DNA of 5,307 nt from positions 1 to 5,307 of the forward strand of contig DKYC01000022.1 in assembly GCA_002492295.1 (NCBI GenBank). The letters are read 5' to 3'. How positions within the stretch are numbered: position 1 is the first letter of the stretch; each line of letters opens with the position of its first letter. This DNA is from Lachnospiraceae bacterium UBA7110. Its GTDB lineage: Bacteria; Bacillota; Clostridia; Lachnospirales; Lachnospiraceae. Positions 1 through 5,307 of the stretch are shown here, one piece after another. The translations under genes were made by a program, and so were the position numbers. The notes below the pieces were generated by a model. That model saw only the letters and a list, made by a program, of their open reading frames with translations, had not been told where the DNA came from and ran no database searches.

Positions 1-11
1 AGAGAAATGCG

Positions 12-761
12 ATGAAAAAATTTCGGTTTGACCTGCTGTTCCTTGTCATAGCGGTTGTCTGCTTTGGTATTTACGGCGTGATAAGCTGCCACAATGCTGT
101 GCTTGCCAGGCAGGCAGAGGCGGTGCGGGCAAGAATACAGGAGGAATGCCCGCCTGTTGTGGCAGGGACAGATACACCCGCCTGCCAAAGTCCGTATGAA
201 ACTGTTTTTGCGTCCAATGAGGACTGTATTGCCTGGCTGAATATTCCCGACACCAATATCGATTATCCTGTCATGCAGACAATGGAGGACGAGGAATATT
301 ACCTGTACAGAAACTTTTTCGGTGAGGACGACAGAAACGGGACCTTGTTTATGGATACGGACTGCAGTTTGAAGCAGGAGCGCAGTAATCTTATCATACA
401 CGGTCACCATATGAAGTCCGGTGCGATGTTTGGAAGCCTTGAACAGTATGCGGACGCGGATTTCGGTAAAGCGCATTCCCAAATTTATCTCTATACAAAG
501 GATGAGGTGCGCGTGTATGAAGTTCTTGCGGCGTTTGGGGCAAAGGTATATAAGGGAAAGACAGACAAATTCCGGTATTACGCATATTTCAGCTTTGATA
601 CGCAGGAACAGTTTGGGGAATATTATGACAACATCAAACGCCTGTCCCTGTATGATACAGGCGTAACGGCGCAGTTTGGCGACGAAATCCTTACGCTTTC
701 CACCTGTGCATACCACACGAAAAATGGGCGTTTTGCAGTTGTTGCGAAGCGGGTGGAATAA
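12..761 (+). CDS. srtB: Class B sortase (cysteine transpeptidase)
   Basis: Membrane-anchored transpeptidase that cleaves a C-terminal sorting signal on secreted proteins and joins them to the peptidoglycan or to a pilin partner on the outer face of the membrane. The 249-residue protein starts with a short basic stretch and one hydrophobic segment (about residues 8-25), as expected for a type II membrane anchor. The catalytic domain follows from about residue 65. The catalytic triad is visible: His132 in the GHHM motif, Cys232 in TLSTC and Arg240 in the NGRF motif. The residues between them (AWLNIPDTNIDYPVMQ and the NGTLFMD block) are typical of class B rather than class A or C, and the length fits that class. 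Class B enzymes often anchor one or a few dedicated substrates such as haem-binding proteins or adhesins; none is encoded here, so the substrate is unknown. No good ribosome binding site is visible, because the start lies only 11 bases from the window edge and the frame is open upstream; the start is therefore probable, not certain. Confidence 0.93.
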   Translation: MKKFRFDLLFLVIAVVCFGIYGVISCHNAVLARQAEAVRARIQEECPPVVAGTDTPACQSPYETVFASNEDCIAWLNIPDTNIDYPVMQTMEDEEYYLYRNFFGEDDRNGTLFMDTDCSLKQERSNLIIHGHHMKSGAMFGSLEQYADADFGKAHSQIYLYTKDEVRVYEVLAAFGAKVYKGKTDKFRYYAYFSFDTQEQFGEYYDNIKRLSLYDTGVTAQFGDEILTLSTCAYHTKNGRFAVVAKRVE

Positions 762-788
762 AAAGGAATAATTTTCAGGAAAAAATTC

Positions 789-817
789 AAAATAACGGTA
801 GACAAACCGTTATTTTT
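789..817 (+). terminator. Probable intrinsic terminator after the sortase gene
   Basis: An 11-base-pair perfect inverted repeat (arms 789-799 and 806-816, loop of six bases) is followed by a T-rich run that continues into GTTGT. It lies 27 bases after the sortase stop codon, which suits a rho-independent terminator. The stem is AT-rich (four G-C pairs) and the T-run after the stem is short and interrupted, so termination may be partial. The -35 box of the next gene falls at the loop. Confidence 0.6.
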
Positions 818-827
818 GTTGTACTAT
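799..827 (+). promoter_or_regulatory. Sigma-70/SigA-type promoter of the LacI-family gene
   Basis: TAGACA (799-804, five of six matches to TTGACA) and TACTAT (822-827, four of six matches to TATAAT) are separated by exactly 17 bases. Transcription would start around 833-836, inside the first palindromic operator, leaving a leader of about 45 bases before the GTG start. The spacing and the position directly upstream of operator-like palindromes make this the best promoter in the window. No transcript data support it. Confidence 0.6.
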
Positions 828-829
828 AA

Positions 830-855
830 AGAAAACGTTTTCTGAAAACGTTTTC
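830..855 (+). promoter_or_regulatory. Tandem palindromic operators of LacI/CcpA type
   Basis: Two copies of the perfect 12-base palindrome GAAAACGTTTTC lie at 831-842 and 844-855, one base apart, with centres 13 bp apart. The first extends to a 14-base perfect palindrome (830-843). An AAAACGTTTT core with a central CG is the typical recognition sequence of LacI-family repressors, in which the hinge helices open the central CpG step. The sites begin three bases after the -10 box and cover the expected transcription start, so a bound dimer would block transcription. The obvious candidate ligand is the regulator encoded just downstream (autorepression). CcpA is an alternative, since 843-856 resembles a cre site. 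Confidence 0.8.
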
Positions 856-859
856 CAAC

Positions 860-869
860 AGGAGGAGGG
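860..869 (+). promoter_or_regulatory. Ribosome binding site of the LacI-family gene
   Basis: AGGAGGAGGG is an extended purine-rich Shine-Dalgarno sequence ending 11 bases before the GTG at 881. It supports the non-ATG start; no in-frame ATG near the beginning of the HTH domain offers an alternative. Confidence 0.75.
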
Positions 870-880
870 CGAAGGATTAC

Positions 881-1918
881 GTGGTTTCAATAAGGGATGT
901 GGCAAAAGAAGCAGGTGTGGCAATTTCCACGGTTTCAAAGGTATTAAACAACTATCCGAACGTGCGGGACGAGACAAAGGAACGGGTCAACAGGGCAATC
1001 GAGCAGTTGGGTTTTGTACCAAATTCCATTGCCTCCGCGTTATCCTCTAAGCGGTCGGGACGTGTGGCGCTGGTGCTCGATGTGAACAGGAACGCGCAGG
1101 CGGTCGATGAAATTCCGATGCAGTATATGATTGGCGCAATCAACCGGGCGAAGGAGCTTGGAATGGATATCATAACCGTGTTCAAAGCGATGCTGAGTGA
1201 TATGGGCGCCGAGGAAATGATGCGTTATTTCCAGTCGCAGAGCGTTGAGGGGCTGATTGTATGCAGCCTTTCCAGCAAAGAGGATGATGCGCTTTGCGGG
1301 CTGATAAAAAGCGGAAAGTTTAAGACGGTACTAATCAATGCGCCCGGCGTGGATGAAAATACATCAAGCATTCATATCGACAACCGGAAGGCGCAATATG
1401 AGGTGGCAAAGAAATTCCTGACGGAAAGCTTTGCAATGGAAAGTACTGCGGCCAGGGGCGCTGGCGTCCAAAATACGGTAAAACGGATACTCTATATAGC
1501 AGGTAAAAAGGAAGGCTACGTGTCAGGGGAGCGCCTGAGGGGCATACAGGAGCTTGCGCAGGAGATGGGGCTTATGCTTTTAATCCGCGCAGGGAATTTC
1601 AGCGAGCTTGAGGCAAGAAAGCTGACCATGCAGTACGCGGCGCATAAGGATGCGATTATCTGTGCGTCGGATTTGATGGCGATTGGTGCGATGAAGGCGC
1701 TGATTGATATGGATATTTACCGTCCGGTATGCGGCTTTGACGGAGTAAACCTGATGGGCTACGCGGGAAAACAGATGCATACGGTCGGTCAGGATTTTAA
1801 AAGGACTGCGGCGTGTGCCGTCGAGGAGGCGGGACGGCTGATTGGCGGAGAGGCGGGCAGGGAGATTATCATGCCGCACAAGCTGATGCGGATTAAATAC
1901 CTGGATGTTATTTCATAG
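881..1918 (+). CDS. LacI/GalR-family transcriptional regulator
   Basis: Sugar-responsive DNA-binding protein of 345 residues, the normal length for the family. The N-terminal helix-turn-helix spans about residues 3-24 (IRDVAKEAGV, then the recognition helix with STVSKVLNN). The hinge helix follows at about 47-56, with the conserved Asn48, Ala51 and the minor-groove Leu54. From residue 61 the periplasmic-binding-protein-like effector domain begins (RVALVLD). Its later landmarks are a CASDLMAIGAMKAL segment, the GFDG motif and a HTVGQDF segment near the C terminus. Between about residues 183 and 198 it has a stretch longer than the short turn usual before the KRILYIAGK strand. The start is GTG, chosen because of the strong Shine-Dalgarno sequence and because the HTH begins immediately. 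Two perfect LacI-type palindromes lie in its own promoter, so autoregulation is likely. The phosphorylase gene follows after 61 bases with no terminator, so it probably controls that gene too. The effector is unknown; a sugar or sugar phosphate from alpha-glucan breakdown is an inference from context. Confidence 0.93.
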   Translation: MVSIRDVAKEAGVAISTVSKVLNNYPNVRDETKERVNRAIEQLGFVPNSIASALSSKRSGRVALVLDVNRNAQAVDEIPMQYMIGAINRAKELGMDIITVFKAMLSDMGAEEMMRYFQSQSVEGLIVCSLSSKEDDALCGLIKSGKFKTVLINAPGVDENTSSIHIDNRKAQYEVAKKFLTESFAMESTAARGAGVQNTVKRILYIAGKKEGYVSGERLRGIQELAQEMGLMLLIRAGNFSELEARKLTMQYAAHKDAIICASDLMAIGAMKALIDMDIYRPVCGFDGVNLMGYAGKQMHTVGQDFKRTAACAVEEAGRLIGGEAGREIIMPHKLMRIKYLDVIS

Positions 1919-1966
1919 CATAATAAAAACAACAAAACAGAAACCAATTAAATTTCTCATAAAGAA

Positions 1967-1972
1967 AAGGAG
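1967..1972 (+). promoter_or_regulatory. Ribosome binding site deciding the phosphorylase start
   Basis: AAGGAG ends seven bases before the ATG at 1980. An in-frame ATG exists at 1905, but it lies inside the end of the regulator gene, lacks a Shine-Dalgarno sequence, and would add 25 lysine-rich residues unrelated to the family. The site therefore fixes the start at 1980. Confidence 0.85.
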
Positions 1973-1979
1973 TAAAACA

Positions 1980-4247
1980 ATGAGCGTGAAAACAAATTTG
2001 GAAGCAATGGCACAGAAGATGTATGGAAAGGCAGTTAAGGATCTGAACGACAAAGACCTCTATTTTGCCATTCTTAACATGACCAAGGAGATGATGGAAG
2101 GAAAGGGCATCATCAAGGGTACGAAAAAGGTATACTACATTTCGGCGGAGTTTTTAATCGGAAAGTTATTGTCAAACAATCTGATTAATCTCGGAATCTA
2201 CGAGGAGCTTGCGGATGTTTTGAAGCAGGAGGGAAAAGACCTCAGCGTAATTGAGGAGGTTGAGCCGGAGCCTTCGCTTGGAAACGGCGGACTTGGACGT
2301 CTTGCAGCGTGCTTTTTGGACTCGATTGCAAGCCTGGGACTTCCGGGAGACGGCATCGGTTTAAACTATCATTTCGGACTGTTTAAGCAGGTATTTCAAA
2401 ACAGGCAGCAGATGGCGGAAAAGAACGACTGGATTGAGAAGCAGTCGTGGCTGACAAAGACGGACATTTCGTTCCCTGTTTATTTTGGCGACAAGAAGGT
2501 CGTGTCAAGACTGTATGACATTGATGTCATCGGATATGGACAGGGGATGAACAAGCTGCACCTGTTTGACATTGAGACAGTGGATGAGAGCATTGTCAAG
2601 GAGGGCATTGATTTTGACAAAACGGATATTGACAAGAATTTAACACTTTTCCTCTATCCTGACGACTCCGACGAGGCAGGACAGCAGCTTCGTATTTACC
2701 AGCAGTATTTTATGGTATGCAACGGTGCGCAGCTGATTATAAAAGAAATGAAGGAGAACGGCTATGACCTTCACAAATTAAATGAGCATGCGGTTATTCA
2801 GATTAATGATACGCACCCGACGATGGTCATTCCGGAGTTAATCCGTATTCTCACACAGGACGAGGGCTTTAGCATGGACGAGGCGATTGAGGTGGTCAGC
2901 AGGACATGCGCCTATACCAACCATACCATCCTTGCGGAGGCGCTTGAGAAATGGCCTGTAAAGTTCCTTGAAAAGGTGGTTCCGCAGCTTATGCCGATTA
3001 TCAGAGAGCTTGACAAGCGCGTTGCGGCGAAGTACACTGAAGAGAAGGTACAGATTATCGACAAGGATGACAGGGTGCATATGGCGCACATCGACATCCA
3101 CTACGGATTTTCGGTAAACGGCGTTGCGGCAATCCATACGGAGATTTTGAAGGACACGGAGTTAAATCATTTTTATAAGATTTATCCCGAAAAGTTCAAC
3201 AACAAGACAAACGGCATTACGTTCAGACGGTGGCTGCTTTCATGCAACAGGGAGCTTGCGGCATGCATTACAAAGACCATCGGGGAAGGCTATAAGAAGG
3301 ATGCTGCGGAACTTGAAAAGCTGTTAAAGCATATGGACGACGAGGCGCTTTTGTCGGAAATCAAGGCGATTAAAAAGGATAAAAAGGCGCTCCTTGCGGC
3401 TTATATCAAAGAGCACGAGGGTGTGGAAATCAATCCCGACTCAATTTTTGACATTCAGATTAAGCGGCTTCATGAGTATAAGCGTCAGCAGATGAACGCG
3501 CTGTATATTATCCATAAGTATCTTGAAATTAAGGGCGGCAAAAAGCCTTCTACACCGATTACATTTATATTTGGCGCAAAAGCGGCTCCGGCATATGTGA
3601 TTGCGCAGGATATTATTCATTTAATTTTATGCTTACAGGAAATCATCAACAACGATCCGGACGTGAAGGATTCCATGAAGGTGGTTATGGTCGAAAATTA
3701 TAATGTCAGCTATGCGGAACGGTTAATCCCCGCGTGCGACATTTCCGAGCAGATTTCCCTTGCGTCAAAGGAGGCGAGCGGTACCGGAAACATGAAGTTT
3801 ATGTTAAACGGTGCGGTGACACTTGGCACAAGTGACGGTGCGAATGTGGAAATCCACGAGCTGGTGGGTGATGACAATATTTATGTGTTCGGCGAGAAGT
3901 CGGAGGATGTCATTGCGCATTATGAGAAGGCGGATTATGTGGCGAAAGATTTTTATAAGAAGAGCAGGGTGATCAGAGAGGCAGTCGATTTTATTACAAG
4001 CAGGGAAATTCTGAAGGCGGGCGACAGGACACGTCTTGTCAGACTGCAAAAGGAGCTGATGAACAAGGACTGGTTTATGACGCTGCTTGACCTTGAGGAT
4101 TATATTGCAACAAAGGACAGAATGTTTGAGGATTACCGTAACGAGGAAAAATGGAAACGCATGATGCTTGTCAATATTGCGAAGGCAGGTTTCTTCTCAT
4201 CAGACAGAACCATCGCGGAGTATAACCGTGATATTTGGAAATTATAA
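1980..4247 (+). CDS. glgP: Glycogen/alpha-glucan phosphorylase (GT35)
   Basis: Cytoplasmic, pyridoxal-phosphate-dependent enzyme that uses phosphate to release glucose-1-phosphate from the non-reducing ends of glycogen, starch or maltodextrin. The protein is 755 residues, shorter than rabbit muscle phosphorylase (about 840) because it lacks the regulatory N-terminal extension with the phosphorylation site. Family landmarks run in order: YYISAEFLIGK near the N terminus, the LGNGGLGRLAACFLDS loop, INDTHPTMVIPELIR, TCAYTNHTILAEALEKWP, NKTNGITFRRW, the phosphate-site KRLHEYKRQ (Lys495, Arg496, Lys501), ENYNVS-type and SEQIS segments, and EASGTGNMKFM with the cofactor-binding Lys606. The C terminus FSSDRTIAEYNRDIW is also typical. 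Where rabbit enzyme has His377 (GSHAVNGVA), this protein has Phe377 (YGFSVNGVA). The gene follows the LacI-type regulator by 61 bases with no terminator or convincing promoter between them, so cotranscription is likely. The other glycogen genes (glgA, glgB, glgC) are not in the window. The family is certain; storage glycogen versus maltodextrin as main substrate cannot be told from sequence. Confidence 0.96.
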   Translation: MSVKTNLEAMAQKMYGKAVKDLNDKDLYFAILNMTKEMMEGKGIIKGTKKVYYISAEFLIGKLLSNNLINLGIYEELADVLKQEGKDLSVIEEVEPEPSLGNGGLGRLAACFLDSIASLGLPGDGIGLNYHFGLFKQVFQNRQQMAEKNDWIEKQSWLTKTDISFPVYFGDKKVVSRLYDIDVIGYGQGMNKLHLFDIETVDESIVKEGIDFDKTDIDKNLTLFLYPDDSDEAGQQLRIYQQYFMVCNGAQLIIKEMKENGYDLHKLNEHAVIQINDTHPTMVIPELIRILTQDEGFSMDEAIEVVSRTCAYTNHTILAEALEKWPVKFLEKVVPQLMPIIRELDKRVAAKYTEEKVQIIDKDDRVHMAHIDIHYGFSVNGVAAIHTEILKDTELNHFYKIYPEKFNNKTNGITFRRWLLSCNRELAACITKTIGEGYKKDAAELEKLLKHMDDEALLSEIKAIKKDKKALLAAYIKEHEGVEINPDSIFDIQIKRLHEYKRQQMNALYIIHKYLEIKGGKKPSTPITFIFGAKAAPAYVIAQDIIHLILCLQEIINNDPDVKDSMKVVMVENYNVSYAERLIPACDISEQISLASKEASGTGNMKFMLNGAVTLGTSDGANVEIHELVGDDNIYVFGEKSEDVIAHYEKADYVAKDFYKKSRVIREAVDFITSREILKAGDRTRLVRLQKELMNKDWFMTLLDLEDYIATKDRMFEDYRNEEKWKRMMLVNIAKAGFFSSDRTIAEYNRDIWKL

Positions 4248-4270
4248 AACCAAACAGGAGACGGCTGCTG

Positions 4271-4300
4271 TTGCAAATTTGTGCTTGCGCCGCATACATT
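4271..4300 (+). promoter_or_regulatory. Possible weak promoter before the UDP-glucose dehydrogenase gene
   Basis: TTGCAA (4271-4276) and TACATT (4295-4300) are 18 bases apart. Each matches the consensus hexamer at only four positions, and the leader to the start codon would be short. No terminator is visible between the phosphorylase stop and this point, so read-through from upstream is an equally good explanation for expression. Confidence 0.25.
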
Positions 4301-4309
4301 GGAAAGAAT

Positions 4310-4314
4310 GGAGG
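4310..4314 (+). promoter_or_regulatory. Ribosome binding site of the UDP-glucose dehydrogenase gene
   Basis: GGAGG lies six bases before the ATG at 4321, the ideal distance. Together with the immediate N-terminal MKIAVAGIGYVG nucleotide-binding motif it settles the start codon. Confidence 0.85.
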
Positions 4315-4320
4315 ATTTAA

Positions 4321-5307
4321 ATGAAAATAGCAGTAGCAGGAATTGGGTATGTCGGTCTTTCGAATGCAATCCTTCTTGCGCAGCACAATGAGGTGACTGC
4401 GGTGGATGTATTTGCGGAAAAGGCGGACATGATAAACAACAGAAAATCGCCGATTATCGATAAGGAAATCGAGGAATACCTTGCCGGGAAGGACTTGCAT
4501 TTAAAGGCGACCATAAACGGCGAGGAGGCGTACCGGGACGCGGAATATATTATTATCGCGACGCCGACAAATTATGACCCGGACAAAAACTTTTTTGACA
4601 CAAGCTCCATTGAGGCGGTGATTGAACTGGTAGAGAAGGTCAATCCGGCGGCGGTCATGGTTATTAAATCGACGGTTCCCGTAGGGTATACGGAGGAGAT
4701 TAAGAAGCGCTACGGCATCGACAATGTTATCTTTTCGCCGGAATTTCTGCGCGAGGGCAGGGCGCTTTATGACAACCTTTATCCGTCCCGCATCATTGTG
4801 GGCGAGTGCTCAAAGCGCGCGGAAACGTTTGCCGATTTATTAAAGGAAGGCGCAATCAAACAGGACATTCCGACGCTTTTTACGGGGGCGACGGAGGCGG
4901 AGTCCATCAAGCTGTTTTCCAACACGTACCTTGCGCTTCGCGTAGCGTATTTTAACGAACTTGACACTTATGCGGAGGTGCGCGGACTTAACACGAAGCA
5001 GATTATTGAGGGCGTAGGGCTTGACCCGAGAATCGGTACGCACTACAACAATCCGTCGTTTGGCTATGGCGGCTACTGTCTGCCAAAAGACACAAAGCAG
5101 CTTCGCGCGAATTTTCACAATGTACCAAATAACATTATTTCCGCAATCGTAGACGCAAACCGGACGAGAAAAGACCATATTGCCGATATGATTTTGGCAA
5201 AACATCCGCAGATTGTAGGAGTGTACCGTCTGACCATGAAAACAAACTCCGACAATTTCAGGCAGTCATCCATTCAGGGCATTATGAAGCGGATTAAGGC
5301 AAAGGGC
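4321..5307 (+). CDS. ugd: UDP-glucose 6-dehydrogenase, 3' end beyond the window
   Basis: Oxidises UDP-glucose to UDP-glucuronate with two NAD+ in the cytoplasm, supplying precursor for capsule, exopolysaccharide or other glucuronate-containing surface polymers. The 329 codons present stay open to the window edge with no stop. The Rossmann motif GIGYVG is at residues 7-12, and Asp29 at the end of the second strand is placed to bind the NAD ribose. The catalytic residues known from the Streptococcus pyogenes enzyme are all found: Thr118 in KSTVPVGYT, Glu141 and Glu145 in SPEFLREG, Lys197 and Asn201 in the IKLFSNTYLALR helix, and the nucleophile Cys253 in GYGGYCLPKD followed by Lys256 and Asp257. 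It resembles the short, HasB-like form of about 390-400 residues, so roughly 60-70 C-terminal residues are probably missing. The gene follows the phosphorylase by 73 bases in the same direction. A UDP-N-acetylmannosamine dehydrogenase is a related alternative, but the GYGGYCLPKD block fits UDP-glucose dehydrogenase. Confidence 0.93.
   Translation, partial: MKIAVAGIGYVGLSNAILLAQHNEVTAVDVFAEKADMINNRKSPIIDKEIEEYLAGKDLHLKATINGEEAYRDAEYIIIATPTNYDPDKNFFDTSSIEAVIELVEKVNPAAVMVIKSTVPVGYTEEIKKRYGIDNVIFSPEFLREGRALYDNLYPSRIIVGECSKRAETFADLLKEGAIKQDIPTLFTGATEAESIKLFSNTYLALRVAYFNELDTYAEVRGLNTKQIIEGVGLDPRIGTHYNNPSFGYGGYCLPKDTKQLRANFHNVPNNIISAIVDANRTRKDHIADMILAKHPQIVGVYRLTMKTNSDNFRQSSIQGIMKRIKAKG

Noticed and set aside
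1896..1924. CATAAT at 1919-1924 as a -10 box for a separate phosphorylase promoter
   Set aside because: No acceptable -35 hexamer is found 16-18 bases upstream, so the match is probably chance in AT-rich sequence.
1905..1979. In-frame ATG at 1905 that would lengthen the phosphorylase by 25 residues
   Set aside because: It overlaps the end of the regulator gene, lacks a ribosome binding site, and the extension is not family-like. The ATG at 1980 has AAGGAG at ideal spacing.
4248..4320. Terminator between the phosphorylase and dehydrogenase genes
   Set aside because: Only a weak partial symmetry around GCAAATTTGT is visible. There is no stable GC-rich stem followed by a T-run.
4171..4514. Minus-strand open frames across the start of the dehydrogenase gene and elsewhere (for example 2838-3137 and 4840-5205)
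   Set aside because: They are antisense to genes with clear catalytic motifs, have no recognisable domains and no sensible ribosome binding context. They are shadows of coding bias.
4821..4832. GGAAACGTTTGC, resembling a LacI/cre operator
   Set aside because: It lies inside the coding sequence of the dehydrogenase and only the inner eight bases are symmetric. It is probably a chance result of codon choice.
1..5307. CRISPR array, tRNA or rRNA gene, insertion sequence, phage or defence system
   Set aside because: No spaced direct repeats, cloverleaf-like sequence, transposase or integrase, or terminal inverted repeats were seen. All four genes are ordinary chromosomal functions.

Overview
The window carries four genes, all on the + strand: a class B sortase (12-761), a LacI-family transcriptional regulator (881-1918), a glycogen/alpha-glucan phosphorylase (1980-4247) and the first 329 codons of a UDP-glucose 6-dehydrogenase (4321 to the window edge). 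Protein character and base composition suggest a Gram-positive member of the Clostridia, most likely Lachnospiraceae (Roseburia/Butyrivibrio/Eubacterium-like). The reasons are the class B sortase, AGGAGG-type ribosome binding sites, intermediate GC content, and a phosphorylase whose sequence looks like the Lachnospiraceae type. This placement rests on recognition from memory, not on a search.

Layout. The sortase ends at 761 and is followed by a modest intrinsic-terminator-like hairpin (789-816). A well-formed promoter for the regulator is interleaved with that hairpin: TAGACA at 799-804, a 17-base spacer, TACTAT at 822-827. Just downstream, on top of the expected transcription start, lie two abutting palindromes GAAAACGTTTTC (831-842 and 844-855). 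This is the classic LacI/CcpA-type operator arrangement. The regulator then starts at a GTG codon. Only 61 bases without a terminator separate it from the phosphorylase, so the two are probably one autoregulated transcript. A further 73-base gap without a clear terminator leads to the dehydrogenase, which may be read through or have its own weak promoter.

How the genes may work together. Glycogen phosphorylase releases glucose-1-phosphate from storage or dietary alpha-glucan. Glucose-1-phosphate can be converted to UDP-glucose by a uridylyltransferase (not in the window), and the dehydrogenase oxidises UDP-glucose to UDP-glucuronate for surface polysaccharide. The LacI-type protein would adjust this according to sugar supply. 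The sortase acts at the cell surface and belongs to a separate transcription unit; no sortase substrate is visible here.

No exotic system is evident. The points most worth a second look are the tandem operator/promoter/terminator cluster at 789-855, the regulator-phosphorylase pairing, the Phe at the position of the classical active-site His in the phosphorylase, and an apparent short insertion in the regulator's effector domain.
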